In this document: piece after piece, positions 13,601-28,600 of the stretch
How the letters are laid out: every line of letters begins with the position of its first letter
How positions within the stretch are numbered: the first letter of the stretch is position 1
From: Heliocidaris erythrogramma
Taxonomy: Eukaryota; Echinodermata; Echinoidea; Camarodonta; Echinometridae
Reading direction: 5' to 3'
NCBI GenBank assembly: GCA_025617745.1
Contig: CM046869.1
Coordinates: 7,986,668-8,050,667, forward strand
DNA length: 64,000 bases
Made by a program: the position numbers and the translations under genes
The notes under the pieces: generated by a model
What the model was told of the DNA's origin: nothing
What the model saw: only the letters and a program-made list of their open reading frames with translations
The model's database searches: none

Positions 13601-16600
13601 GTTTGATTATATTGGTCATATTGGTCATATAAGAAATTCCAGAAATACTCCAGATGAATAGTTATTGTATATTGCATTTTTGCATCATGCCCTGTAGGGG
13701 TCCATAGTTTTTTAGGAGACGGGATGGCCAAAAATAGAAGGGGTCATTGCCTCCTACAGCTGCATACCCCTGTTACATTTACCTCTGATGTCTTCAAAGA
13801 GAGATAGAGAGGGAGAGTGTGTGTGTGAGAGAGAGAAAGAGGGAGAGAGGGAGGGAGAGAGAGAGAGAGAGGGTACCTTTTATGTTAAGAAATTAAACTA
13901 AAGAATCATTAATAGTGATTTTCCAATTTCTAGAGAGAGAAATACCCAAAGCTCTTTTTTTTTCCCTGTAGGAGAATGCAGTGTGCAGAGAGGTCCGTTG
14001 ATAGCTACCAGGGAGATTCACCTCATGTTTGAGAAGGTGAACTTCACCAAACTGCTGTCCACTTTGAATTCCAGCCAGTGTCGTCTCAGTATTAAGGCCA
14101 TAAATGTCACCGACTCTGCTGTTGGTGTTCCAGTCCTTGTTCGTGTAAGTATTGTGTCTTTGCTATATTTGAATGATTGAATGATTCACTGATTGTTTTA
14201 TTATGTGCTTGTAAGTAAGTTTTGGGGAACATATAGCTTTCAGTCCTATCTGAGGAATATGCCTTCCATACCATATACCATACTGTATCAAGGGCACTAG
14301 TGAACGCACTTGGTCACAAACTAGGATAATTATGTACTGTGATTCCAAGAATCTTGCTCTGAGTCTTTCAATTTCATGAGTATGTAGAAGTTAGAAGTTT
14401 GATGGGGTACATTCTTACACAACTTAGAACAACTTCAACAATCTCTCACACAGATCTCATTTTGCTGTTATCAGTTGCAAAGGACCAGCCATTCTGAGAC
14501 ATTGTCCTAGGCATTTAGTAAGATATATTGAAAAACCACTGTGAGTCTAGGGAATGAAATAGCTGATGTTAAATTTCATGTACAGTTATTGCACATAATT
14601 TGTGTTTTTGTTTTGGTCATTTCCTCATTGCCACCACTGAAGTGTTGGGGGGGGGTTGTTTCATCAAGTGTCTTGTCAGTGATTTTTACCAACTAATTTG
14701 CTCTCAACCAATCAGATGCAAGGATATCAGTAGCTTATAACAGTTATTGTAAATTGTCAGTGAAAGCAAGTTTCATGAAACAGGGCCCTGAATTGTGCAC
14801 AGCTCAACTTGATTTCAATTGCACAGAAGAAGTAGATGACTGTGAGTTTGTAATTGATCAGGGGAGCATTACATCAAGTGTTTTGTAAGTGATTTTTACT
14901 GACAAACTTGCTCTCAGCCAATCAGATGCAAGGATTTCAGTAGCTTATAACAGTTCTCGGTAAAAATCACTGACAAAACACTTGATGAAACGATCCCCAG
15001 AGGACTTGGATCAGTCATTGTCAGTAAATAATGACGTCCTTTCAAATATTTCCACGCAGCTCTTTCAGATTGGTGTCAGGAAATCAATCAATTGTCCCTT
15101 CTTGCATACCCTACAGAATTTGAGTGCAGATGATTGCACCCCCAGACCCCAGACGGATCATGGAGAGATGTTAAACACAAGCTCAGACGTTCTTTTCTTC
15201 ACCACCCAAGGTTTACCCGCAAAACATGAAGTGGTGAGTAATGACTTTACATCAAAAGGAGGCTGGTTCAGACTCCTCAATTTCATTGCAATGTGGACCA
15301 TATCGCTTAGCCAAGGACCAAGGATTTTTTCCATCCCTTTCTTCCACCGATCTTCGTGGCAAAAGTATTACAAAGCGTTATTAAATTTCTTCCTACACAG
15401 TTATGTCAATGTTAGCTGATGTGTCATTGAATTTGTGATAAAGTGATCCAGGTCTAAAATCTAATCATGTTCTTACCAAGACATTATTAGTCCACTTTTG
15501 CACTCTTAACTAAGAAATGGGTGCCTCGTAGGATGCCATTTAATCCATGGTTATAGTTGCAAACCGTTCCTATTTTGGAGAAATGATTGATATTTTTTTG
15601 CCTAATAGCTAATGACATGATTACTTGGTCCTCTTATTTTTTGGAAAATTTGTGTGTAAAACCATTCAAATACACTATGTTGCTAACATCGCCTGTAGAG
15701 ATTCTATAATTCTTGTTGCAGAGTTTGTTTGGCATTGAATCTTCCTCATGTTTTGTTTAGTGACTTCTGGTTTATAATCTACCTATATGTTTTGGATATG
15801 ATGCACAGCTGTTGTGTCGGTATGAACTTGATAACCACTGTGTCGATATCTGCAGATGTAACTTCCATCACATCTATTTTCCATTTCTCATATTCGTGTT
15901 ACTATGTTTTCTGCCACATTTTTTTCATTTATTCAAACAGAAATTCACCATTCAGCTGATACAGGCTGGAGGGACATTGCCCACCACCAGCAACACTAAT
16001 AATAGTCCCAACAAGCGATTAAAGGGAGATGTCAGTGTTTTGGCGGAATGTGGAATTATGAGCAACACTATTATCAACAGCGTTGGCAAGGTTCCTTTCT
16101 ATTTCTTTGACAATGCTGGTTTCTCGCTCGGTCATGTGATGGGTAAGACTACAGTTTGAAAGCTATTCGCAGGGCTCAGTTCTGATGAACATTGCCTTAC
16201 AATTTGCTTTTACCAGATTCTTTGTGAAATTCTCTGTTTCCTCTCTGTCATCTGTCTGTCACTTTTTCATGATTTTGTTTGAATGGATCTCAAAAAGGCA
16301 TGAAGTCCTAAAATTGTGTCAATTTTGTCTTACGTAATATGCTACTTAACAAATTTCTACTCAATTATAGAACCATAGAGACGTTACATGTAGTTCGCAG
16401 GCTCACACCCTGGTCAGTCATAAAAAAGAGTGTCTGCACTGTAAGACTACCAGATGCCCTGTACTATATCTGCTCCTGACACAGCCAGTAGGTAGCTGGG
16501 TTAGGCTTCTCTCAAGACACAATGATTTTCTGATAAACTATCAAATTAGGGTCTGTGCTTGCAGACTATAGAGACGAAGTCACCCTTTATGCGACATATC

Positions 16601-19600
16601 AACTCTCCCGAAGCACCCGACATTGCAAGAATATCGTCTGAGCATCAAGAATCTATTTTCAGTTGCTGTTGAATGCCCCCTATCTATTTGCTTTATTAGT
16701 TCTCAATTTGTATATTTTAAATCAGCTTTTGTTTACCTTTGGTTAATGTTACTTTCACAAAAATTATGTCCCTTCCTACATTTTTGTACCTACATGTACT
16801 TCTCCCACAGTTTCCTATGCAGTGATAGAACCCATGGAGAATCTGGAAGCCCACAGTCTAGAGGTTTCCTATGCAACACATTGGAAGAGGAGGAGGAAAG
16901 CACTCAACATTGGACACAGAGGGATGGGAAGATCTCACAAAGACCACTCTCTCATTCATGAGTATGTTGATATTGTTGTTGTTGTAGTTATTATTATTAA
17001 TTTATACATCAAAATGCCCATTGAATATGTAACAAACATCAATATTTCAAATCTTTCATTTTTATTCATTGTACCAAACATACAGTTTCTCTCAGATGTT
17101 GGTTGTAGTTGTATTATGCAGCATGCAGTGATATTTTAATAAATATATCTCTAAACTGAATTTTAGAAATATATAGTCATTCTTCTCATTTTGCTTTTCA
17201 TATATTTCCATACGCCTTTTTTTTTTACTTCAGTCCTAATGACGAACAACTGGTATCTGTTCCTGAAAACACCATATATTCTTTGAAAGAAGCCGCTAAC
17301 CATGTGAGTAAGCAGTTTGATAGGAGCAAGAAAGGCGTTAACTCTGTAATCGTCTTCATGAGTGAACGTCTTTTTGGCTCTCATCAGAGGACATGTATTT
17401 GTCACTATGTACACACTTTATTTTGGTGCAAAAGCATTCTCTTGGTGTTTTATTGCTGTTATTTTATTTTGCTTCCCTTATTCCTTTGAAATAGTCTTGC
17501 CTATTCTGAAATATGTAATATAAACAGGCACTTAAAGATAAAGTTGAGTTCTGGTCATGCGATTACAATGTGAAAGAAACTGTCTCAAAGCTACTGGGCA
17601 AGGTTGATCATGTCTACATAAGAATTGGTGTACACTGTGAGGTTTGGGAATCACCAAAATGACAGGAAATTGACCCAGTCTCGCTGAAAAGCACAGTATG
17701 GCTCTGCACACAGAAATTGATACATGGGACTGCACACACATGAGGCATAAAATGTTCGGCCCGTACACTACTTCTATTTCTCGTCACATTTCGAATATGA
17801 GTGCATTTGAAGAGCAATCATTTTCAGGGAGACATTTCTACTATGATATTCTTCCAAATTGACATAAAAACAATGAGAAGGCTCATAAACTATTTTTCAC
17901 ATTTCCCAGAACTCAATGTTCTCTTTAAATGTAATGTTGTGCTAGGAAAGGAAATTGGACAGATATTTTTGTTATTCATGATCTCATACCACATTGCATG
18001 TATCAAAAGATGGTGCAGATTTTCACTCCCTCCATAATATTTGATGAAGTTTAGTTTGAAGACTTGAAGGATACTCCACATCAAGACTATTGCTCAATTC
18101 TGTTTATGGCTGAGAATATTGCATAGCAATCATGCAAAGGTTGATAGAAAACCATCTTTCGTGACGTGGAAAGGTTGATAGAATCTGTGCACATATCAGT
18201 GGGTGTTGCTTTTATACAGTGGGTTCTTGTATAGCCAGGGCTCGACCTTAGCGGCTGGCCCGGGGCCAATGGCCACCTGAAATGGCGTCGGGCCACCCGA
18301 AACTGCCGGATAGGTGGCCCGGTTGGCCACCTAAAAATAAGCAACTGTAAAGTGTAATGTGTTTTGAATGTTGTGAAAATACATGTAGTACGTCTGTGTG
18401 TATCTTTTATGTACTTGAAATTGTTTACTTTTATAACTCTGTAATAAGTCTGCCGATGAAACACGAACATATCACGCATGTATAAAAAAATCTTAACTAC
18501 TACTAGATCTACATCAAGTACGAGTCATAGCGCTAGCACAATGAAACATGCATTGAATTATGTGTCGATCCACTGCATGCACTACGTGTACGTACGTACG
18601 CCTATACCGGTATAGGCGTACGTAGTGCAGTGGATCGACTATACAGTATTGTACCTACACATAATTCAATATACCTGCAGCTGCAGCGATCGCGGATCGA
18701 CCGCGCGCGCGCGATTCTATATGACTCAACCACCACATATTATAAGCGTTAGTCTGTATTCCAGTCAAGGGCATAATGATCCATAACTATTTTAATAAAG
18801 TCCACCTATAGAACGCATTCTCCAGCTGCTCCCGATCGCATGTCCGCATGGAGTCTCCAGCTACGGTGAGCACTTTACTGGAATGCCCAATCAGTCTGTT
18901 CTAGTTGTGAAATACAGTTGCAATCAGGTTTTTTTTAATAATAGATTTATTGTAAACGATTGGAATTCAAACTAGCACTAAGATCAAGACCATGTGCGTC
19001 GTATGCGTTGTCCTTGCGATGTGATTTTTTGCCGCCTTATCTTAGTCTTTTACAGAGGCAGCGGAGCTGTCGGTGGCGTTAACAATTTCTCAAAATGAAA
19101 CCATGTGAATCAAGTTTAAAGTTTCAAGTTTATTTATCTTTGCTTCTTCAGAAAACATCAGATACATATGAACAATAAAATAATACATGTATGAGATTGA
19201 ATATATAGGATAGTACAATAGTAACAATGATTTAACAATCACCCGGGCACTGCGAGTGTTTATAAAACAACACAAGACTCCAGTGGCGGCACCAAGGGGG
19301 AGGGGGGCAGAAGCTTTGCCCCCCCCCCAATAATTTTCGGAGTGAAAAAAAATAAAAGGGTGGAAAATGTTTTTGTCCGCCCTTGCCCCCCCCCATTTGC
19401 CCCCCCCCCCCCACTTTAAAAATCCTGGTGCCGCCACTGCAAGACTCCCATTTTCAAACCAAGACTAAAATCTTGAATGGGTGTAGTTGATTTGACTTGA
19501 TGCTGATGGCCTGAACTATGCTAAGAAATAACAAACGCTACCCTAGACCAGGCTAAAGTGCAGGCCGACGTTGGTTGATAAAGAAAAATAAATATGTATT

Positions 19601-22600
19601 ATTGTGAATCTGAAACGGTCATGATAGTTTGCACTTTCACTGGTTTCAGTCTTTGCACGATTCTCGTCCTCTCTTTCTTCTCTTTTTATCCATCTTTATT
19701 CTGTCTCTTATCTATAACAACAAGAATGCATCATTGATAAAATCATGATCTCATAACAGATTGACTCAAAATCTAAAACATTTTGAAAGCGTCTGTGATA
19801 CAGACTATTGCTGACAAATTCCAGACGCTCACTCTGCCAGGTTGGTCGTCCGGCCTGGTGCTCGCCGATAGGCCAATTAAAAAAAATGTTGTTTACCGTG
19901 ACGTCCATTTTTTCCATGAAATAATGTCAAAATATAACAGACCAGATAAAAAAGCAATATTCTATAATTTACTTAATTACGTAGAAGATCCGATTTAAAA
20001 TAATTCACAAAGAGGGCACTGGCTCTTTGGATCTTTTCCGGAACTGTCCTTTCATTTATATGACATTCCATTCTTATATCAAGCCATTATTTTCCAAATT
20101 ATGAAATTAATGATAATTCTGATAATGATAAATCTGTAAATCGCCTGGTCGAACTCATCGTTTACTGCGGATTGCAACAAGATACAAACAATTATTTTGC
20201 ATGGTCCTGTGTGTACCAAAACAACATTCGCATGTGCGAATACATCTTGCTTAAACCCGCTACCGCTACTAGCTACTTTCGTTACACAATTGTCAATTAT
20301 CTAAGTGAATATGATATGATTTGTCTTGATGCAAACTGGAGTAAGTAACTATTATAAAGTCAAAAAATAGTTTAGTTATAAAACTTTAGGCAAACCCGGA
20401 GAATAGGGGCTGCGGTCTGCGCGTGCTGTATTCATTTGTGTGCAAGCAAATGTAGCCCAGCGGCGGCGGCGGTGGCGGCGACGATCTTGCACCAGATTCA
20501 GCGATGAAACATTTGCGAGTTTGACTCCATTTGTGGCCAAAATCGTTATGATTTTCATCAAACAACTACAAATCTGAAACCCAAGAGGACAATATGATAT
20601 ATCACAGCATTAATTACTTGATTTAAAATATATTTGGAAGTTGTTTTGAACTTGATTATGAACTTGTAACATGTGTTCATTTTTGTCTCTGCCGATCTCC
20701 GCACTGTAAAACCCTATTCTCCGGGTTTGGCAAACTTTAATTATATGAACTGATTCCAAAACACATTATATAACAAAATTGTTTTATTAACTCGTTTCTC
20801 GTAGGCTAGCCGTACGATACATTATTTTTCAATTGAATAAAATGCAGCAATGCATCCGGGCCACCTGAAAATCCATTTGGCCACCTGGATTTCATGCTCA
20901 AGTGGCCCTGCTGGCCACCTTAAAAAAAAGTTAAGGGCAAGCCCTGATAGCGCACATGTCTGTCAGACTTGACACTCCTTGCGCTAACAATTATTGCCCT
21001 GGCTTTAGCATGGCTGCTATTACAGGGCGCTAGCATTTTAAGGAATTAATTCCCGTCATATACCCATTTACCTCACCTGGGTCGAGTGTGGCAAACATAG
21101 ATTAATGTCTTGCTAAGAGGAGGTTAGCGCTGTGGCAGGGAAGGGATTTGAACCCCGTACCTTGTGGTTCACAGTCCAGTGACTTATTCATTGGACCACA
21201 ACACCTCTACAAAAGATAAAGGAATTATCTCATGTCATTTCCATATCATAAAATCATTTCCATGTCATACAAAATATTGTATCCAATGAAATCACAGTTA
21301 ACCCTTTCATGACAGGAATTATTTAAGGGCTAAATTGATCACATTTTTGTTCTTCAAATTGGCAACAATAATGTTTTTCTTTTAGTGCTACATGGTTCTA
21401 ATAAGATGTATGTCTTTGAAAACAATATACATGGTTAGGAACTTAGTCAAAAAGTTGTAAAGATTGCCAATTTTGATTAAAAAAACAGTGATATTGAACT
21501 TCTCCATGTTTTGCCAATTTAAGGATTTTTAAAGCTTATTCTCCTTTTTAAAATTCCTGGTGTCAAATGCAATATGGTCATGCAACAAAAATGAACACAG
21601 GTTGTGCAGAATTTTTGCTCTTTTTGCTCATGCATCTGGTATATTTTTTAGAGCTCTGAATAAAAAGTTATTGAGCCAAAGCACAAAATGTGGTCAATTG
21701 TCTTGAAAGGGAAGATTTGTCTGATTTGATCATATCTACCATCACATACAGAATTCATGAGCTTTCTCGTTCTTTTGCATGAAAGCGTTTGCAAGAACTT
21801 TCAAGTTTCCTTTTAACTCTCTCTTTGTAGGGTGCTGACTTTGTTGAGTTTGATGTCCACGTCACCAAAGATGGTTTTCCAGTCCTGTTTCATGATTTCC
21901 AGTTCTCGCTGTGTATGCAAGAGGTAAACCTGTCATTTCTACTCCCAATTTAATGATCCTTGTTTTTTTTTCTTGTTACTGTGGTTTTGTCTCTAACATT
22001 GTTCAACATGTTAGTATGAAGTGATGTGCAAGGATTTTCATACACCAACAATTTTCGTTAACCTTGTTTGAGCAGTAGATAGCTTAAACTGTCTAAATGT
22101 CTATATTGGATCACATACTTTTCATTTGTGAAAAACTTGTTTTGTTTAGTGTAATGTTAAATTGGTGCATGAATTTTGATGTTTAATATCAAGAAACACT
22201 GTTCATATCAAGAAAAAAATAAGTTAAATTTACTTATTATGAGCTTGTCTCTAGAAATTTTATTTGTGATACTTGTTTGTAAACTTCATATCATTGTTAG
22301 GGTTGAATTGGATATTAAAGCAGTAAGAATCTCAACTTCAATGAAGTTCTGTTTGTCACAAGAATATAACTATATTTAATATGATATTTGCAGTGAATTC
22401 ATTTTCACACATTTATACATGTATTTTTTGGCATTTTGAAATCACTATTGAGTTATTAAATCAGATATTGAAATGGTTGAAAGAGTTGCTGTGTTTGCTG
22501 TCCTGCAATATTCTATATGTCATACCTGGTCAGAAGATTTTCTGAGATTTGTGCCCCATTTTTTCTGATTGTTCTGACTGATAAAGATAGGTGAGGGCTT

Positions 22601-25600
22601 GCTAACTTCTACACAGAAATGCATTAATCATTAATTATGCAAATTTATGCAAAATTACATAAAATGGTACTTTTCTATTTTGCGGTGGATTTTGATTCTG
22701 TTTGTTTTATAGGGCTTGGTGGGGGCTTCAAAACATATACACAGAATTTTGAAATTCATTAATTATGCAAATTTATACAAATTTATTCAAAATCACTAAA
22801 TATGCTACTTAATTCTCTTCTATTCTATTCTGCTCTGCTCTATCAGAAACTACAAAAATTAACACCATTCCAAAGATCTACACTTCCGGCGGGGACATAT
22901 ATTACGTAATACTCATTCACTTGTTTAATTGAGTTTGGGGATTAAATCATTTAAAGTTATCAAATTCAAGTTATATAGAAGTTGCCTTATTATTCCTTTG
23001 CCTGATTTTTTTAAAGCTGACTTAAATTTGTTATAAGGGTGTCGCGGATATTTTCCACATTTGTAATTAACCACTTTTCCTTCTTCATTGTGTTTTTCTT
23101 TATTTATTTCGTGTTCATGGTTGTTTATTAAAAAGGGAAACCCAACCTTAATTTTTTTCTATTGATATTATATGAAGCGTAACCTGCTGCTTAATTTGAT
23201 ACCAAAGTTACCAGAATTGGACAGCTATGAAGAAAGTTATAGAATGTTTATAGAATGGCTGCCCCCATGTGCAGCAGACGACGGGCGAAAAAAGTGCTTT
23301 AAAACATTCTATAACTTTCTGCAGAGCTGTCCAATTCTGGTAAATTTGGTATTAAATTATCAGCAAGCTATGCTTCACATAATAGCAATAGAAAAAAAAT
23401 TAAGGTTGGATTTTCCTCTAAGATAGTGCTACATCATGTTCAGCAAAATTAATTTGTCATATGTTCACCTAAAAAAGAATGCCTTTGTGCATTTGAGTTC
23501 ACTTTTTTTTCAATATCTATACCATTCAATTCCATTTATTTCAATTCCATGAAAATACACAAATTGTGAACATAATGTAAAAACATAAAAAGTTAGATGC
23601 AAAAAAACTATATAGTCTTGTCAGGAAATCAACCTTTTACAAACATTTGAGAAACATATAAGAACAAATACCGTAAAATCTACAAAATCAGTTAACATAA
23701 AAACAAAAACAAACAAACAAAAACAAAAACAAATGGTAAAATGTGTTATTCATTAATTAGTTAATAGAAACAGTTAAGTTTTTGTTTGAATAGATTTAGG
23801 GTATTTGCACGGGCAATATCATTAGGTTTAGAATTGCACATGTGTGGAGCTCACTATCTGATGGAATCTACCTCTTGTATTATATCCATTTATATCACTA
23901 TCAACATGTTATGTGCTTATAATATTTTTTTATTCTATTCTGCCCCTGCATTTCTGGGAAAGAAGCTCAAAGGAGATACCGGGACAACTGGGACTTTTCG
24001 CTTTTTTCTTTTATCAGCAGACAAGCTTTTGTGATATTCTGCATGGTTCTTCGGGAAATATCTCAGCTGAAATGTGGTCGTCATAGAAGACCTCATAGAA
24101 GACTCCCGAAACTTATCCCATCCCCCTTGAAGAGACTTTGCACCAAATTCTTTTTCTTTCTTTTTCTTTCTTTCTCTTTCTTCTCTCTTTTGTAGCCGCC
24201 ACTCTGATGAACTACATGTAGATATCTTTCGCACTGATGCTCTAGTCTGAGACAGACGTTTTTATTTTTATACCCCCGCCAAACAAAGTTTGAAGGGGGT
24301 ATACTGGAATCAGTCGATGGTTGGGCGGTCGGTCGGGCGGGCGGTCGGTCGGTCCGTTGCAAATCTTGCGGATCGAACTACTTCCTCAGTTTTTGACCGA
24401 AAGTCATGAAATTTGGTACACACATTGGTCTTGGTGGGAAGATGTGCAAGACATATTTTTCGGATGAGTCGGAATCTGCGTTGCCATGGTAATGGCATAT
24501 TTATGGCAGAAAATCAAGGAAAACAGCTTGCGGATCGAACTACTTCCTCAGTTTTTGACCGAAAGTCATGAAATTTGGTACACACATTGGTCTTGATGGG
24601 AAGATGTGCAAGACATATTTTTCGGATGAGTCGGAATATGCGTTGCCATGGTAACGGCATATTTATGGCAGAAAATCAAGGAAACACATTGCGGATCGAA
24701 CTACTTCCTCAGGTTTTGACCGAAAGTCATGAAATTTGGGACACACATTGGTCTTGGTGGGAAGATGTGCAAGACATATTTTTCGGATGAGTCGGAATCT
24801 GCGTTGCCATGGTAACGGCATATTTATGGCAGAAAATCAAGGAAACGCCTTGCAGATCGAACTACTACCTCAGTTTTTGACCGAAAGTCATGAAGTTTGG
24901 AACACACATTGGTCTTACTGGGAAGATGTGCAAGACATATTTTTCGGATGAGTCGGAATCTGCGTTGCCATGGTAACGGCATATTTATGGCAGAAAATCA
25001 AGGAAACACCTTGCAGATCGAACTACTACCTCAGTTTTTGACCGAAAGTCATGAAATTTGGTACACACATTGGTCTTGGTGGGAAGATGTGCAAGACATA
25101 TTTTTCGGATGAGTCGGAATCTGCGTTGCCATGTTAACGGCATATTTATGGCAGAAAATCAAGGAAACACATTGCGGATCAAACTACTTCCTCAGTTTTT
25201 GACCGAAAGTCATGAAATTTGGTACACACATTGGTCTTGGTGGGAAGATGTGCAAGACATATTTTTCGGATGAGTCGGAATCTGCGTTGCCATGGTAACG
25301 GCATATTTATGGCAGAAAATCAAGGAAACACCTTGCGGATCGAACTACTTCCTCAGTTTTTGACCGAAAGTCATGAAATTTGGTACACACATTGGTCTTA
25401 CTGGGAAGATGTGTACAACATATTTTTTTGATGTGTCGGAAGCTGCGTTGCCATGGAAATGGCATATCTATGGCAGTAAATCAGGGAAAAATCTTGCGGA
25501 TCAAACTACTTCCTCAGTTTTCGACCAAAAGTCAAGAAATTTGGTACACACATTGGTCTTGGTGGGAAGATGTGCAAGACATATTTTTTGGATGTGTCGG

Positions 25601-28600
25601 AAGCTGCGTTGCCATGGAAACGGCATATCTATGGCAGTAAATCAGGGAAAAATCTTGCGGATCGAACTACTTCCTCAGTTTTCGACCAAAAGTCAAGAAA
25701 GGCTGTTCTCACGGGGCGGGGGTATTAATCATCATCTTCAGTGATATTTCTAGTTTCCTTAGATTTAAACTTCAGCGATGTTCTTCATTTTTGATGGAGA
25801 TGGGAGATGTGTTATCACTGCGGTGTGTCTCTTTGTTTTCATTATCATTTATTGCCATCGGAAGGTGAAGTGGCCGTCAGACAAAATGAACGAACAGAGC
25901 TACAGCAGTATTTAAAAATTCCCTTACCGGTACTTAGACCCAGGCAAGTATGGCATTCCCTTCTTTCATTGATTGATGGGAATGTGAACGCTAGGACTCG
26001 CAATAGGTTCCCCAAGATGGTCAACATGAGCTGGAGCTGTTTTTCCTGATCATAATAATGTATGCATGTATCAAAGTCTATAACTTTTAGCCTATCTCAA
26101 CTCTTATAGTATCACTGTATTCTGTCATAAAGTATACCGCGAAATTTAACCCATAGCAGCTCATAGTTTTCTTAAGGTAAAAATAAATCAGTTTTTCCTC
26201 CTCAAATTGGCACCAATTTTTCATATTTTCCACACTTACATGCATGTAGTTTAAATATAATAAAAATGTATATTAAATGAACCAATGTGAATGTAAGATT
26301 ACTAAATGCATCAAAAGATTGCCAATTTGTATATGAAAAGAGTGATAAATTTCAAACCGCTTTTGCCAATTTTGAGTCTTTCATGATTATTTACATTTAT
26401 TTCGTTCTTTTTCCTGAACGGCACAATGTAGGCCTTTCTGCATTGAAAATGGACCCAAATATTTTAGGGAATTTTCGTCTTTCTGCTCATGTAAAATGTG
26501 TAATTCCTAGCAATCTGGATCAAAAGATCCAAAAATGTTTCTAAAAAGAGGCAATTAACTGCTATGGGTTAAACAAGCATGCCTTGAGTAAGGGATTATA
26601 AAGCACAATAATGTTTTTACGATTTACCATTTCTTCCGATTAATCTTATCTGAAACCTGATTCTTAGTCTGTCTGCATGCATGCATGCATGATATCTGAT
26701 GTATTTGAGTTTGAATAGAAAATGTAGGAAATTTATTGATGAATCTGTTTTTGTTGTTTTGTCTGGTTTAGCCTGGGAGTTCAAAGAATACGCAAATTGC
26801 CAAGCTTGCCATCAAGGATATGACTCTGGAACAGCTAGCTGTTATCAGGGTGAGTACCACTCAGAACATTTTATCTTCTACATTTAACCCCTACCATGCC
26901 ATGGGCGGCAAATTCCGCCCAAAAATTTGAGTTTTGAACATTTAGTTTAGGCTGAGAATGGCTTGAAATTTCTTCCTGATACAGAAACCTGTGCCTGCAA
27001 TATAATGCTTATTCCTATGCAATATATCTTTGCCCAGTTTGCTCAAGAAAAATCTCATTGAAAGTTAATGTTTAATTCTTATAAGTTCATTTTTGATAAT
27101 TGCTCAAAAATCTGGTGGCATAGAAGGGGTTAAAGAGAAGGTTGAGTTCTGGGAAAAATGAAAAATAATTTGTGAGTTTTTCATTCCTTTTATGCCAGTT
27201 TGGAAGAATATTATAGTAGAAATGTCCCTGAAAAGGATTGCTCTTCAAATGCTCTCATAATTGAAATATGACGAGAAATAGCTGAAGTGTTCAGGCCGAA
27301 CATTCATGCCACATGTGTGTGCAGTCCCATATATCCATTTCTGTGTGCATTGCATATGCTTTTCAGCGAGATTGGGTCAATTTCTTATCAGTTTGATAAT
27401 TCCAAAACCTCATAGTATACACTAATTGTTATGTAGACATGATCAACCTTTCCCAATTGCTTTGAGACAGTTTCTTTCTCAATTTAATCGCATGACTAGA
27501 ACTCGGCCTTATCTTTAACAAAAGTGGACAATTTTGGCCCATTACCCCCTAATTATAGGTGACATTGGTATTTTCTACAGTTTTACTTTTAAACAGTTTC
27601 TTCAAATTTCATTTTAATTACCAGCGTTCAGTCCGTGTTAACCTATATTTATCAGTCAGTCATGTATATATACTTTATTTGCTTAATACAATTTCATCTT
27701 ATTTTGTACTTCTTTTTTTTCTTTTTGCTATTTTTTCAAACAGAAACTTGCTCCTGTTGGAAAAGGGACAACAGGTTAGTGCTCCTTTAAATGTAGTTGT
27801 AAGCTTTTTAAAATTTGTTTTACTAAATGCAGACAAAACAGGGAAACAGAATGAGAAAAATTGAGAAAATTTGGAAAGGAATACATATCAATATCATTAA
27901 ATTTGGTGATCTCAAAATGGCAGATATGTCATGTGACTGTGATGTCATCAAAGAATACTCTTGATTTATTGTGTGCATCAAATATCAAAATATCATTAAT
28001 ATCCCCATTTCTCTTAATAACATTTCGCTTTTGCTTGAGACAAAGACACAAAATATACATATTTTGCAACAATAATCTGTAGTTTTCGAACTATGGAAGC
28101 CCAAGGACATTTTGAATGAGGATACTAACTTTTAAATATCATTTCAAGAAAGAAAGAAAAAAGAAAAAAAAATCAATTTCGTGGTTTTATGTCCTACTCA
28201 GATTTTCTGTGTGAAACCGTCACTTCAATAGAGGATGATGCTCTTGCTTTCAGCGAACTTAAGACAGTAAGACAAACATCTTGGAAAATAATCATTCATA
28301 TTCTTATTCGTACGACATCTGTCTGCAGGAGTTACAAGGATTATGCTTTTTATTTTATTTAGATAGTTGATACATGACAGCATTCATGAAAGTGAAATTG
28401 TTTCTTGAATAGCAAAATCAATAATTGTTGTTTTAATAACTTTAGGGGTTTGTGCAGTGTATTGCTAACCCACACAGGTTTCTTTATTAGATATGTTTCA
28501 AAGTTATTATTATAACGTAGGGCTTTACGTAAGGTTTAAGTGTTTAGCATGCTTGTTTAATTTGAGCAGATCGTCAGTAAGATTCAAATATACAACTTAA

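Larger units (their letters stand above)
18236..20946 (+). mobile_element. hAT-like 2.7-kb element with AGGTGGCC subterminal repeats
   Basis: Ends CAGGGCTCGACCTTA / TAAGGGCAAGCCCTG form imperfect inverted repeats flanked by ATAGC (18231-18235 and 20947-20951). GGCCACC motifs cluster within about 100 bp of each end (18267-18335 and 20860-20925). No transposase frame survives. hAT is suggested by the CAGGG termini, but a full 8-bp duplication is not visible. It hosts the nested element at 19281-19439 and a hairpin near 18600. Confidence 0.6.

Noticed and set aside
14982-15419. 145-aa open frame
   Set aside because: Reads through MITE end, intron, exon 5 and intron. Only 15060-15233 is supported as coding.
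23172-23426. 84-aa frame
   Set aside because: Lies inside a near-perfect palindrome (foldback MITE) and has no family features.
24575-25640. Series of nearly identical 70-71 aa open frames
   Set aside because: They repeat because the DNA is a 161-bp satellite. The period is not a multiple of three, so they cannot form one repeat protein, and no domain is seen.
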